DNA from: Achatina immaculata
Taxonomy: Eukaryota; Mollusca; Gastropoda; Stylommatophora; Achatinidae
Direction: 5' to 3'
Length of the DNA: 64,000 bases
NCBI GenBank assembly: GCA_009760885.1
Contig: CM019702.1
Location: 46,447,550-46,511,549 of the forward strand
Of this stretch, positions 10,791 to 22,900 are shown one piece after another (within the stretch, counting starts at the first letter, position 1; each line of letters begins with the position of its first letter). A program made the translations under genes and the position numbers. The notes beneath the pieces are model-generated. The model ran no database searches. It saw only the letters and a list, made by a program, of their open reading frames with translations, and had not been told where the DNA came from.

Positions 10791-13209
10791 TGGGAATTCC
10801 TGTCTCCCCTTAACCTCCTGTGGCATATATGATAACAGAAAAAAAGACCCTGATACTCCAATCAAGGCATAAAGGGCCACAGCAAACAACTGTTGATAGG
10901 AGGCTGTATATTCCAGAAGCACCAAAACCACATACTGTTTTTTTGGTTACTCTCATATAACGATGAGTCTCCTCTCATTGGAGCTATACTGCACACGGTC
11001 AGACTCTAGAAAAGGAAAATGCCAACATGTTTCAATGAATATGGCAGGAACTAAGATTTTTACCGAAGTATTTATTTAACACTGCTTTGACCTAGCTCAC
11101 GATGATGGCGCTGTGAAATTTGTTAGTAAATGTAAACTTCTGAAGACTTTCTGCAGCTCCCTGCAGCTAATATTGACTAGACATACTTACAGGATATGAA
11201 CGTAAACTAAACCGTACTTGACCCAATTTTGGGATGTTAAAAACACTTTTTTAAAATCCTTGTTGGTTTTCGCATGTTTCATAATATCCCAGGATATGTA
11301 GAAACTTCTGAAAGGTGCCGGCTGTTATTATTACAAGTTTGTAAACGCGTTGAATTGTCAAGCTCTCGTAAAACAACAAATTAAAGAAACTTATTTTTTG
11401 TTGTTGAATGCTCAGATCCACACAACATCCTGTGCTTGCTACATTGGCTGGCGATGTCTGCAGTCTGTGACCAGTCTTTTGCAGTTTTATACCCACACTA
11501 GTCCATAAATCCTTTGTTGTTTCGCAAATATTGAATCTGCGCTGTGTTTATAAATATTATTCTCTTAATATCAGAATCTAAATATTGAACAGACTCGTTG
11601 TTCAAACTGCGCGGGCCTCATCTTGATGAGTTTGCTGAAAGTTTAAAGCCGGAAAGACGTACAAATATTGATAAGACCCAGGGGGCAACACAAACCAAAT
11701 CTCCACAGGGGCATTACTATAGACAGCACATGCCCCTCCCCACCAACCCCTCCCCCCCCCCGGGGCGAGAAAACAAACTTCGTGCCTATAGTTTTAGCTG
11801 TCGGTGCTGATGGTCGTACTAATATTTGCTGCGGTATATTGGAACAAGAATTGTGCGCGGAAGAGAACAAACTAAACTGTTGACAAACTGTACAGGCAAG
11901 TCACTGTTGAGGGTCCGAGTGTCAGATAAACGCCAGGAAGAAGAGAAGGAGGAAAAAAAAACTATTGATTTTGCGAATCCTCTACAAGCATACGTGGTAT
12001 ACATGACAGATGGGTTTAAAGATGGATATACTTAATGAGTAATTTACATTAATTTCTGTGATGTCAAAGTGAGGGCTGGTACATTAAAAAAATTTTTTTT
12101 TACTAAATATTTATTATTTATACCATCGCCCATGCTTAGAATTTACACCCTGGATGGGTGGGGGGTGGGGGGAGTAAAGAGAGAAAGTGACTGCAGCATC
12201 GCTAGGGGCATGAATGTCTTCCTCTGTTTTAGGGGGAGGGGGAGTGAATTTATCTTGTTTTAGGGAAGGGGTGCGCGATGTGTATGAAAAGAAAAAAAAA
12301 TTGGCTAATCATTAACTTAAGAGGTGATGGTGTGGAGATAGTGAAGTAGTTTTGCACAACCGTACAAGTTTCCTCTTGCAGGCCATGTATATCACTCCTC
12401 TCCTCATTCTGGAAGAGGCTTTCCAGCCATCAACATTATAATGTGTGAGAGAAACAGATCCAGGATCCTTGTTTGCATTTCCCCCTTATCTCAGAGTCGG
12501 CTGATAAAACAATCATCACAACAGCAAGACAAACTAAACTTTATCTTGTGTTGTCCCATCAAATTTGGCTAAACTTCTCCCGCTTTCCTCTGAGCAGTGT
12601 TAAACAGCTACATGGAGGCGCTTCTTCTAGAACTAGGTCAATATTTGAATCGGAAGGGAGCCACGTGCTGTGAGCGCCCCAAAGAATATTTGCCATTCGG
12701 AAGTCTTATCCACAAACAAATATACACAACAGCAAATTAATTGTTGGCTTCTACAACGCAATTGGCAATGGAAGCAGCATTATGGCTGTCTTGGAATTTG
12801 CTATATTTCATCTTTGCAAATAAACCTTGTCCTGTTCAAGTATGGTGTGGAGTTTTGTGTGTTTGTGTGTGTGTGTGTGTACCGAAGGGAGAACGAGGGG
12901 ACGTTTAGTATCACATCGGGGGTCCTAGTGTTACACAATCCCCGGCAAACCGCTACTCAAATTTACAATGGTTGATTAAAATGTTGTAGCTAGACTAAGA
13001 GGTGAATAGTGCGGCCGTTGGAGGGGGGGGGGGATTGTTTACTTCTTGGCGGGAAGTATTTACATTTCAATATGAGCATTTTCTTCATCGAACACTTTCA
13101 GGCGTCAGCCTGGATATCTTAGAAGAATGCTACCGTTTTCTTGGACTGTTAAGTTCGCCATGCAGCTTGTCATGGATTGGTACAAATGATGGACAATAGC
13201 GCCGTCTTG
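10791..13209. other. gene-poor stretch, homopolymer and GT runs
   Basis: Holds a C-rich run near 11741-11762, G-rich runs near 12160 and 13020, and a GT tract near 12858-12880. Short frames exist but none has a recognisable domain. If host exons occur here I cannot detect them. Confidence 0.45.
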
Positions 13210-13700
13210 GTTCTTCAAATGAAGGGGAGTCCTGCAGGTCTGTTATTTCATTTCTCCGATCCAGCAGTCGCTTGAGCTTGTGCTCTTCGGCTCGAAGCGA
13301 TGGTAAAGTATCTGCAGGTCTTCTTTAATTGTGTTGAGTTTGTATATAATGTTATTTTCGATGTTTAGATGTTGAGGCAGGTATTCCTGTCGCAAATCTA
13401 TGAGTTCTGGACATTCTAGTAGATGGTGTGTGACTGTTTTTTTTTTTTTTGGTTATTATCACACAACGGGCATTTGGGAGTTTCATCTAGCTTTATCCGG
13501 TGTATGTGTGCGTTCAAGGGAATGTGCTTTGTTCTTAAGTGAAAAATGCTGGTCTGCTCTCGTCTATTTAGTATCCCCCAGGTGCATTCATTGGTTGTGC
13601 CTATCTTGCGCCCGTCTCAATCTACTGCCGCATGCTCTGAGTCTAAAAATCTTCACGTGTTCTTCTTTGCTGAGCTGTAAATAGACATCATTCTTCAGGT
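13210..13700 (-). mobile_element. RNase H-type LINE, C-terminal zinc-knuckle region
   Basis: The minus strand reads 'LRTKHIPLNAHIHRIKLDET' and then PKCPLCDNNQ, an A-run that shifts the frame, and 'THHLLECPEL'. This is the CxxC...H....C knuckle that follows the RNase H domain in I/Jockey-type LINEs. The run of about 14 T (A on the sense strand) near 13437-13451 splits the motif. Downstream sense sequence (toward 13210) continues as a decayed C-terminus. It is a different copy or family from the RNase H fragment at 41957-43182. Confidence 0.75.
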
Positions 13701-13834
13701 GTCCTGGATGTTCTTTTTTGCCATTTGTTCTTGCATTTGACTTTTGTTAGTGTTATGATAATTTACTGATGAGGAAACTGCTATCTTGTAGAAAAGAATT
13801 TTGACTAATTTTATTTTTTCAGATTTTTCTCACG

Positions 13835-13869
<35 letters not shown>

Positions 13870-14165
13870 GTGTGTGAGTGTGTGTGAGTGTTTGACCGAG
13901 CTGGTTAATATTCATCACTTAGCAATTTCTCTTCTTCTTATATTTCAAGTTTTGATGTCCACAGTTTCAGTAACTGCAACTGTAAACTTCAACAGGACCA
14001 CTGAATGCGAAAGAAAACAAAAAGTAGCTTGACAAAATGGAAGTTTCCAGCAGAACAAACTAAAATGTTTAGGTGTGTTGATGATGATGGCTTAAATATA
14101 GTTTTTTTGTGTTGTTTTTTGTTTGTGGCATAGACTATATATATATATATATTTTTTTTTTTTGC
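13701..14165. other. no gene; CT, GT and TA runs
   Basis: (CT)n at about 13838-13866 followed by GTGTG repeats, and (TA)n plus T-run just before the LINE B junction at 14166. Confidence 0.6.
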
Positions 14166-14690
14166 AATGCTACAGAATATATGGAAATCAAATAAACTAA
14201 GCATAAATATGAAAATCAGGATGTTTAAGAGTAATGTTCTAAGTGTACTACTCTATGGAAGTGAATGCTGGAAAATCACCAAAACTATAGAAAACAAGTT
14301 GAATTCTTTCCAGACTAAATGTTTACGTAGAATTAAAAAAATATTTTGGCCAAACACCATAAGAAATAACATCTTATTGGCAGAAATGCAGATGAAACCA
14401 CTGACAACAATTATTGAGGAAAGACGCTGGCGATGGTTGGGACATGTGCTCCGAATGACTGACAACTCACTACCAAAAATAGCACTAAGATGGACACCAC
14501 AGGGGAGCAGAAGTAAGGGTAGACCAAAAGAGACATGGAGAAGAACAACAGAAAAGATGTTGAGCAATAGAGGGCTCACCTGGGCAAGAGCAGAAAAAAA
14601 GGCGAAAGACAGGCATTTGTGGAAAACCCTTGCGGAAGCCCCATGTGCCCTGGGCACTTAAGGTTCAGAGAGATATATATATATATATTT
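14166..14690 (+). mobile_element. LINE family B, best C-terminal copy
   Basis: One uninterrupted frame of 164 codons (14167-14661). It starts in 'MLQNIWKSNKLSIN', has the thumb motif 'VLLYGSECWKITKTIENKLN', the 'RRWRWLGHVLRMTDNSLP' segment and the basic motif 'RSKGRPKETWRRTTEKML', and ends LAEAPCALGT. The stop is followed by AGGTTCAGAGAG and a TA-rich tail. The 5' truncation point is a T-run. This is the most useful reference for the family's C-terminus. The catalytic reverse transcriptase core is absent, so the copy is dead. Confidence 0.92.
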
Positions 14691-14826
14691 TTACTTTAAT
14701 TAAAGTCCAGATCAACAAGTGCATCAAAAGGTGGCAAAGAAGAGCCGACAAAATGCTTTGTTACGGCCACTCTTCAGTACGACTGAGCGCATTTACACAG
14801 ATCTGTCTGAGATAGAAGAAATGGAC

Positions 14827-15010
14827 CTCCACAATCAGAACCTCCATTATCAGAACCTCCATCATCAGAATCTTCATCACCAGAACCTCCATCATCAGAA
14901 CCTCCATCATCAGAACCTCCATCACCAGAAACTCCGTCATCAGAAACTCCATCACCAGAACCTCCATCACCAGAACTTCCATCACCAGAACCTCCATCAC
15001 CAGAACCTAG
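14827..15010. repeat. 15-bp minisatellite, ~12 copies
   Basis: CATCATCAGAACCTC-type units (HHQNL in one frame) with small variations (CATCACCAG, AACTTC). It begins about 135 bp after the LINE B tail. An open frame crosses it on both strands, but there is no gene evidence. Confidence 0.93.
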
Positions 15011-15103
15011 AGAAAACTGTGGAGTTCATCCTGGAGACACGGCACCAAATTTTTCAAGTAGCTCTTGCACGTTCAAGAGGACGTAGAATAAGCACTTACA
15101 CTT

Positions 15104-15406
15104 GAAAAGTAATCAACTAGTCCCTTATCAGGATAGAAGACTTGAAAATAAATCAACTGGTCCCTTATCAAAATAGAATAATAATCAACTAGTCCCTTAT
15201 CAAGATAGAAGACTTGAAAATAAATCAGCTAGTCCCTTATCAAAATAGAATAATAATCAACTAGTCCCTTATCAAGATAGAAGACTTGAAAATAAATCAA
15301 CTGGTCCCTTATCAAGATAGAAGACTTGAAAATAAATCAACTAGTCCCTAACCAAGATAGAAGACTCGAATAGAAATCAACTAGACCCTGATCAAGATCG
15401 AAGCAC
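15104..15406. repeat. compound minisatellite, 33/40-bp units
   Basis: Units share AATCAACTAGTCCCTTATCA and alternate between a longer form containing GATAGAAGACTTGAAAATA and a shorter form with AAATAGAATAAT. Two 73-bp dimers in the middle give a higher-order pattern; outer units are more diverged. Confidence 0.9.
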
Positions 15407-15576
15407 TGTCATAATATGGATCTAGTGTGAGAATTTTGGATGTGTGTAGGGATTATGGGAATACTGACATCGATTTAAAAAGAAAACATCTAGAACAAGC
15501 AATAGAGACATTCTGCCACTGTTGTAAGGAGTTCCAGTTTCGATCTTCCTGGCTCCATCTTGTTTCTCATCACTCA

Positions 15577-15615
15577 CCCACCACCACCACCACCACCACC
15601 ACCACCACCACCACC

Positions 15616-15649
<34 letters not shown>

Positions 15650-15651
15650 TC
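15577..15651. repeat. (CAC)n-(CAT)n compound microsatellite
   Basis: About 16 CAC triplets followed by about 7 CAT triplets, as if a point change in one unit had itself been amplified. Confidence 0.97.
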
Positions 15652-16554
15652 AATCGTCTCCTGTTTTGTTCCATATCCTATGTTGTAGTCTTAATGGGCT
15701 GTCACGGGAAAAAGAGAAAGAAAGAAAGAAGCAATGTAATTCGATTAACATTGTGTTGTAATCCCAGCTGAACAAAAGGCAACAGAGCTAAACAAATCGA
15801 AAATGGGATGCGCGCTTAGAACTGATGCGTATCTCTTAATCTAACAATAGACAGTAAAACTGCATTGGCTCTGTATTGAGATCGTCGACTACTGTGAGAT
15901 TGTAATCCGAATCCTTTTTCATGCACTGTTCGTTTTCAATTTATATCGGCTCTGATCGCTCTGAACAGAAGACACAACCTACCTCTGACTGCGCAGTGAA
16001 AAATGGAGCCAGGAGAACTGGACCTAGAATTTGGACAATCAGAAATAGAGAACAATTCGAGAATAGAGCTGGCTTGTCGCGATGTGAGGTCTTCTGGGAG
16101 CTATGCTTATACGAACCGAAAGGACCGATGCTGAGATTAATTTTGGTATCGGTTTTATTTGTCGTTAAATTGGAGATTTTACAAAACAAGACAATGGATT
16201 TGTTACTGTTTTGTAGATTAGATTAATGGATGTCCATGAAGACGCATTTAAGAAGTACAATAGAATGTATATCTTGGTTTATCTGTTCACGGTACGAAAT
16301 GAGTTCTTTAAGAAATAGTGGCTTTATTTCTTCTGTAAATTGTCACTGCAGATTACTGAAACCTTAAATCATCCACATGGATTCAAAGGATATATAAAAG
16401 CCACAACAACAAAATCATTGCTGGAAAAAAAAGTAAGTCATGATCATTGCAAGGGAAGAAATCCCAACGAAGATCTTTCTGGACAATCAGCTTTTGACAC
16501 AAGTGTAGCATTTCAAATACCTGCATGGTACAATATCATCATCCTGTGGGAAAA
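15652..16554. other. no gene recognised
   Basis: No coding domain or repeat family identified. A 101-codon frame at 15921-16226 shows no known motif. Confidence 0.45.
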
Positions 16555-17045
16555 ATCATTGCCGAATCTGAGTTGAGATGCAGTAAGGCAAATAAGGTTA
16601 TTGGACAAATGACACCTTTACTGAAAAACTACACATCGCAACTGAAACAAAAAGGGCACTGTATAACACAATTTTTCTTCCAACTCTGTTCTGCCAGTGT
16701 AAAAAAATTGACACTAACAGAAGGATGCCAAATCAGAAATGACGCCATCGGAGCAAGGGTTGGAGTGACATCAGTACTAAATTACATCCAGAAACAAGAA
16801 ATCAAATGGTTTGGCCACGTTGCACGACTACCGCCAGACGGTATAGCACAGAAAGCATCCACACTAAGAACTGTAGGAACAGAGGAAGAGGCCACACACG
16901 CAAGAGACTGAGGGAGGACATTATAGAAAGTTTAAATATCTCATTATACGAAGCAAGTGGCCAGAATTCAATACGTTTATTTGTCCCATCATCACTGAAA
17001 GGTGTAAGAGAAAGGAGACAGCACATAGGGCACATATCCCTTTGA
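16555..17045 (+). mobile_element. LINE family M, ORF2 C-terminal fragment
   Basis: The plus strand encodes 'SELRCSKANKVIGQMTPLLK', a frame-damaged middle, then 'IRNDAIGARVGVTSVLNYIQ' and 'EIKWFGHVARLPPDG', followed by a basic RGRGH-like stretch in another frame. The WFGHV motif and its surroundings are those of a non-LTR ORF2 C-terminus. The family differs from A, B and C. Confidence 0.7.
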
Positions 17046-17102
17046 GTAGACCAGAAGATCATAATAAATTGTTATCACGAGCTTCGCACAAGGGAGTATA
17101 GC

Positions 17103-17632
17103 TATATCTGATCCCCATGACAGTTCATATCTCTCATACAGATCCAGATCCCCATGACAGACCATATCGCTGATGCAGATGCCCATGATATTTCATATTT
17201 CTGATACAGATCCCATGAAACGTCATATCTCTGATACTGATCTCATGAAACTTCATATCTCTGATACTGATCCCATGAAACTTCATATCTCTGATACAGA
17301 TCACATGAAACTTCATATCTCTGATACAGATCCCATGAAACTTCATATCTCTGATACAGATCCCATGAAACTTCATATCTCTGATACAGATCCCATGAAA
17401 CTTCATATCTCTGATACAGATCCCATGAAACTTCATATCTCTGATACAGATCCCATGAAACTTCATATCTCTGATACAGATCCCATGAAACTTCATATCT
17501 CTGATACAGATCCCATGAAACTTCATATCTCTGATACAGATCCCATGAAACTTCATATCTCGGATACAGATCCCATGAAACTTCATATCTCTGATACAGA
17601 TCCCATGAAACTTCATATCTCTGATAGTTATC
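17103..17632. repeat. 30-bp minisatellite, ~17 copies
   Basis: The unit holds ATCTCTGATACAGATCCCAT followed by GAAACTTCAT. Copies in the middle are identical, and the left end decays gradually. Because 30 is divisible by three and the unit lacks stops, both strands are open for more than 150 codons (HISDTDPMKL on plus, RDMKFHGICI on minus). Neither has a non-repetitive partner domain. Confidence 0.96.
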
Positions 17633-17774
17633 TCACAGTATAATATTACCGGGTGTAAACATTTCTGATATTTCTTCAGTACCATCAGATATTTTTCGTG
17701 AAAGCACATTTCATTCATTCATTCATATTTCTTGTCGGTAGACACTGGCATAATGCTTCTTTATTTTTTGTGGT

Positions 17775-17984
17775 CCTTGGTGCAGGGCCGTCTTACAGCA
17801 GCGGGGGCCCCTGGGCAAAGTAATGTACTGAGCCGGCCCGCCCCCCCCCCTCGCCATTCTTCTCTAACCATACATGTAATGTTAGGAATTCATAGATTTC
17901 CATGGGCTGGTTGGGCCCCACGCACCTGGGGCCCATGGGCAGTGCCCAGGTGGGCCCATGCGTTAAGACGGCACTGCCTTGGTG
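17775..17984. mobile_element. hAT-type MITE with 8-bp TSD
   Basis: The element runs 17783-17976 (194 bp). It starts CAGGGCCGTCTTA and ends TAAGACGGCACTG, so the ends are inverted repeats with one mismatch in 13. It is flanked on both sides by the direct repeat CCTTGGTG (17775-17782 and 17977-17984). CAG...CTG ends with an 8-bp target duplication are hallmarks of hAT DNA transposons. The interior is GC-rich, imperfectly self-complementary and non-coding, so this is a non-autonomous copy. The intact TSD suggests it is not very old. Confidence 0.9.
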
Positions 17985-18773
17985 TTTGAAATCAGTCTAG
18001 TTGTCTTTCTTTTTTTTCCCATGTCATGTATACAGTCGGTTACTAATTTCTCTCTCTGTCCTCTTCCCTGCTTTTCCCCTCTAGTTTTCCATTGATTGTC
18101 AAGTTGTCTTTCTCACGAGAAGCCCGAAAAAAACATGACATTGTCTTTTGCTTAAAAAGCACGTGGAAGACAGTGGAAGAACAGCATTTTCGTAAGCAAG
18201 AACTATAATTTATCTGTGGAATACCACGAGACGAAAAGAATTCAACAAAATAACACCACTTTACCATGTGGTTAAAAAAAAAAACACCCTTGAAAAGGAA
18301 ATAACACCAGGTAAACATTTATTGACACTAATTCAGTACAAGACTGAGTAAGTACAAGAAGTAAGAAAAAACGTTGCTAAACTCTTCCTTGGAAGATCAA
18401 GACCGTCGCAGTGTTATAGAATATTTTACGAGGTGTTGGTTACAATTTTTAATTCAAGACACTTCCTATAACATTTTTTTTTGTAAGAAGTATTTTGCAC
18501 TCAGGGAAAGCTTGCAATAACTCATCCCTTGTTGATGGTCTATGCCTCACACGGGTGTAAAGAAAGCAAGGAAGAGGAAGGGAAGCTTACATCTTTTTTT
18601 CACTGAAGCTGTTTTATAATACTCAGATACAGTGGAATCTTCAATGCTCCTGCACAGGACCTATTTAACCAAGTTATAAAGGCCAGGGAAATTGTGCCAG
18701 TGAAGTGGGGTGGGGGGGGGGGGGAAGGTGATGACAACACCAGCTAGAAGTTTTATAAGAAGATCTCTCTCTT

Positions 18774-18792
<19 letters not shown>
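17985..18792. other. no gene; pyrimidine tract
   Basis: No gene recognised. A CT-rich microsatellite (about 18768-18814) marks the tail of the minus-strand LINE B that follows. Confidence 0.5.
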
Positions 18793-18809
<17 letters not shown>

Positions 18810-19160
18810 TCTGAACAGTAAGTGACCAAGCACACGAGGCTTCCGCAAGGGTTTTCCACAAACCTCTGTCCTTTCATCATCATCATCATCATCATGTGCC
18901 GTGCCGACTGGCGTTGGCTATTATGCTTCTCCAGAGTACGCGATCCTTCATGCAGGCCATCAGCTCAGTTGGTGATCTCCTCTCACACCATCCCGTCAGA
19001 CTGTCCAGTATCATTTCTCTTGGTCTTCCATGTGTGTCCTTTGCCCTTTTTTTCCATTCTTTCCCAGATGAGCCCTCTTATTGGTCAGTATCCTCTCTGT
19101 AGTTCTTCTCCATGTTTCCTGTGGTCTACCCTTACTTCTGTTCCCCTGTGGTGTCCAATA
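18793..19160 (-). mobile_element. LINE family B fragment split by a nested insertion
   Basis: The two B pieces are 18815-18874 (end of ORF2 and the (AG)n tail, read as CT) and 19035-19160 (the more upstream 'WTPQGNRSKGRP' and 'ETWRRTTERIL' segment). Removing 18875-19034 joins them in the order seen in other B copies. Confidence 0.9.
18875..19034 (-). mobile_element. LINE family E 3' end nested in LINE B, 8-bp TSD
   Basis: 160 bp flanked by the direct repeat TGTCCTTT (18867-18874 and 19035-19042). On the minus strand it encodes the last part of the E-family ORF2, ending near 'RQSARH', then a (TGA)n tail read here as CATCATCAT. It matches the family E segment at 41158-41440. The intact duplication dates it after the B insertion. 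Confidence 0.9.
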
Positions 19161-19989
19161 AGAAGATATAAATAATGAACTGAATTTTGCAGCGGGGAGA
19201 GAGAAAACTTCCCTCCTTCTCAAATTATAACAAAGTCTTAGTTCAGCCCTTTTCTCACCTATGGCATGTATTTATAAGAACGTTTTTTTCCCCTCCCTGC
19301 GCTTCGCTAGTTTTAAAAATCCTGCTCGAATTAAACAAAATCTTGCCAACAAGAATAGAGTCGTGAAATAATTAAATCTACCCCGAAATGTTCTCAGCAT
19401 AACAAATGAAGACAACGTTCCAATTTAGCTCGGTTTAAGCGAATCGAATTCAGCACTTTACAACATCTCTGACAGAAAATGACTTCTCGCTGAACCTGGT
19501 CTCGACTAGAGTCTCCAGGGAGGCCAGCAATAAGCGGACTTCCAGTGTCTCCATCGTGGATACCTGGCAAGCTCTTCAGTAATCGCCCACCGCCATTGAG
19601 CAGGTGAAAGCCAAGCAATCTATTTACAATGAGACTCTTGGGAGCAACTGATTGCAATTTTCTGTATCTCACACGAATGAGAGCTAGCATGAACGGTACT
19701 TTTATTCTAACTTTGTTAATTTCTGACTACAATGATTTTTTTTTTTGGGGTGGGGTGGGAGGGGGGCAGTGAAGAAGAGTATTTGCAACGTGAACTAGTG
19801 ACAAACACGCGACATATTTCTCTATCTCAGTGTAACACTAAGGTTAGGTTCCGTGGCATTTGCTTTGCCGTAGTGGGTGTGAAGTGTTGATGTCTTCATA
19901 TTTCAAGGCCGCTATAGCATTATGAAGTAGGGATGCCTGCGTCTGCCCCAGCTGCCTCTGTTTTCCTAGAGAAGCCCCAGGTGCCAATT
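19161..19989. other. no gene recognised
   Basis: Contains a T8G4-type run near 19740 and otherwise nothing identifiable. Confidence 0.45.
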
Positions 19990-20061
19990 TCTCGACACTG
20001 GGTTGACCAGTGACCTTCAAAACAAAAAACCAAAACAAAAAAACAAAACAAAACAAAAATC

Positions 20062-20139
20062 CGTCCGAGTGCGGAATTGAACCAGTGACCTTCTGATCAG
20101 CAGGCGAGTGCATTAACTACTACACTATGGTGACACCTA
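20062..20139 (-). mobile_element. tRNA-like SINE head (candidate)
   Basis: On the minus strand the segment has an A-box-like 'TAGTGTAGTAGTTAATGC' and a B-box 'GGTTCAATTCC' (plus coordinates 20073-20083) at tRNA-like spacing. It is followed by A-rich CAAAA repeats. It resembles a tRNA-derived SINE promoter more than a functional tRNA. I do not see another copy of this type in the window, so it could also be a tRNA pseudogene. Confidence 0.5.
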
Positions 20140-20140
20140 G

Positions 20141-22096
20141 AGTATAATACTGGGACAATGAAATTACGTGTAAAACAGTGGTTGCAAAATGAGTTGTAAA
20201 ATGATCCAGGGGTGCGGTGAGGATACAATGGAGCAGGAGGGGGAGTGGGATGGCATCATGACCAAATGAGGTGTATCTTTGTGTATGTATGTGTAGTAGG
20301 CCACTTAAGGTGTGGTCTTTGATCCCGCCCCCTCGTACAAGTTTGGGAATCACTGATTGCTAATCTATTTGAAATCCTAGAACAGACGTTGGTCAAGGTT
20401 ATAAATATATCGCATACTATGTCTGTCAAAAAAAAAAGATGAAGTATTTAAAGTAAGTTGCGACTGGAGTCTTTTAAAAAATCGTTAAATGTGATGCCCT
20501 GTGTGTTTCTTGGCGAGATCTCAGTATGGGTGCACACTTTTTTTTTTCATCACGACAAATTGTAAACATAGGTACCTGTCACTTTTATGCTTGGTCAACG
20601 ACTGTGGTAAATGTCGGGAACTTGTGCGGGTGTATGTTACACTGTGTTATGCAAGTGAGAAATATGCGGCATTTCCTTGTCTCACAGTATAATAAACACA
20701 TACAAACGAAAGCCGCTGGAATGGGAGATATGATCAGTTATTGTTTCTCACAAAAAAAGGCATTCATTATCCTCTACTTGGGTTAAAGGAAACGTTCTAC
20801 GAAGTTTCTTAGCACTTGATCGAGCTTTGTCCTCAAGAATATAAAAAAAAACATATAAATATTCTGCTTCGAACAAAAGAAACACCCCAGAAAGAAAATT
20901 CTCCAGCATAAAGCTGACGAAAATCCGAAATAACAAAGGAAATAGCATTGCTGATTCTCTTCTTTTTTTTAAGAGAGAAAAAGAAGAAAAGAATGATGTA
21001 TTCTCATTACTATTCAGCGCCAAAGAACTATAGCAAACGAATGTCCACGGCATTAAGAAAGAGATGGCCAAGCTATTTTGCGGACATCTGTAAGCCGGAA
21101 ATGAGACTTAACTCAGAGCCTGTCACGAGGCGAGGGTTAATCATGGCCGCGCTCTAAATTTACCTCATCAAACTGGTATGAATAAGCGTATGTTGACACA
21201 GTTAAAAATGGCAAAGACTTCATCAGTCCTAATTGAATAACGTCCTGTTTGTTTTTATCCTTCATGTCTGCCTTGACAAACAGACCCTGCTCTAGGATTT
21301 CGTCGCCCTTGTCGACTTGGCAACCTCCCATGGGGGGGAATCCCCGTCCATACTCGACCAATCAATTTTTATTAATCACAACAACTTAGAAGACCGCAGT
21401 AAATAATATTTGCTCAGCGGCAGCGAGTCTGCTTCTTGGGAACCCCTTCTAAAATCGCCGAAGACAATCAGTTGGGTCCAGACATTGTTCGAATTTCCTC
21501 GACTTCTGTTGCTACGGTCGCGACCTTCATTACTTTAATCTCAGCCGATCTGTATACAGCTTTATCAGACATGCTTGCTGGTGGGTAGGGCGGAAAAGAG
21601 GGGGAGGGGGGTATGGGATAAAGGATGAAAAGAATATTCATTAACAAGAAAGATGATAATGTGAATAACAGTGGAGGGGGAAAAAACTGTTATAATCATT
21701 AATTTAGCGCAGACAATAATAACTGAATAAATTTTTGATTTCGCTGGCTGGAAATGTTTTTTTAATTACTGAAAAACAAACCGAAAACAGCGTGAAAGAC
21801 AATTTTCATGAAGATTTCCGATAACGTCGAAGAAATGATCATTACAACCAATCAGTTGGTTTAAAAACAAAATCATTTATGGGTAAATTTTTTTTGTGTT
21901 TTTCTCTCAATATTCATTTAATCGGGAAAAAAAGGTGAGGGTAGGGGAAGTTGGTGGTTTGGGGGGAGGGGTATTGGGGGCGGGAGAATAGGCAATGTAT
22001 CAATAGCTATATACTCAGACGATATCAAGAAAGTTCCTTCACGGAGAAAGAAGTGTATAATTTAGTGTAAAGAGTTGTACTTTACACGCTTTTACC
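20141..22096. other. gene-poor stretch
   Basis: No protein domain recognised. G-rich runs occur near 21590-21615 and 21958-21985. Several short frames (for example around 20748-21071) are AT-rich and motif-free. Confidence 0.45.
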
Positions 22097-22332
22097 GCAC
22101 TGGTCTCTCATGGCGAAGGTCGGGGGTTCGAATCCGGCCGGAGGCACCACCAGGTCACCCAGTTGTAGAAATGGGTACCCGACTTCTTCTGGAGTTGGGG
22201 AAGGAAAAGCAGCCAGGCGAGATACTGACCGTATCACCCTCTAGTGTGCTGGCAGGTCAAGGAAAATGTGGACACTAACACCATATCCCTACGTGCCTCT
22301 AAGGCATGACAGGATTACCTTTACCTTACCTT
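22097..22332 (+). mobile_element. tRNA-derived SINE 1
   Basis: Contains the B-box GGTTCGAATCC (22125-22135) after 'TCTCATGGCGAAGGTCGG'. A body follows with 'GTAGAAATGGGTACCC' and 'AGGTCAAGGAAAATGTGGAC', then a tail of TTACCTTTACC repeats. The A-box part seen in the 53-kb copy is missing, so this copy is 5'-truncated. Other copies: 40875-41090 (-) and 53219-53880 (-). Confidence 0.85.
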
Positions 22333-22337
22333 CAAGA

Positions 22338-22339
<2 letters not shown>

Positions 22340-22391
<52 letters not shown>
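22340..22391. repeat. (TA)n microsatellite
   Basis: About 26 TA units directly after the SINE 1 tail. Confidence 0.95.
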
Positions 22392-22393
<2 letters not shown>

Positions 22394-22759
22394 GTAGAAA
22401 ATAAATCAATAAAATAAATAAATAAATATATAAAATTAGCCACATTTCGCATGTAGTTAAAAGTTTTGATAAATTTATTCTCATTAAAAGATGCCGAACC
22501 CGCTTCCGGCGAGTTCCATCCACTAGGGTAAAGAAAGCCCTGGTAACCATAATGAGAAATACAAAATCCAAAACTCTAGCACGGCTAGTTTGGCAATTGA
22601 TATCTGAGTATTAAATAGGCACTAGTGTTTAAAAAAGTGGCTCTTGTTTGTCTAATCTCACCGTTATGCGTCTAATTTCAATGTCAGTGTGGGAAAAAAA
22701 ACAAAACAAATGTTATTATATTTCGTTTCTGTGAGAAGGACAACCACACACCATATAGG

Positions 22760-22900
22760 CTTTCTATACAGTATTTCTTGCACGTACTTTCTATACAGTA
22801 TTTATTACACGTACTTTCTATGCAGTATTTATTACACGTTCTTTCTATATAGTATTTATTACACGTACTTTCTATATAGTATTTATTACACGTACTTTCA
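22760..22900. repeat. 27-bp minisatellite, ~5 copies
   Basis: The unit is ACTTTCTATACAGTATTTAT followed by TACACGT, with minor variants. Confidence 0.93.

Noticed and set aside
14827..15105. His/Gln-rich HHQNL ORF as a metal-binding or secreted repeat protein
   Set aside because: 15-bp minisatellite without start context or signal peptide, immediately after a LINE tail.
17134..17718. Long ORFs on both strands (194 and 156 codons)
   Set aside because: Entirely made of a 30-bp tandem repeat without stops; both strands open equally and no unique domain is attached.
20062..20139. Functional tRNA gene
   Set aside because: A/B boxes are present but the stems do not convincingly close, and A-rich SINE-like sequence follows.
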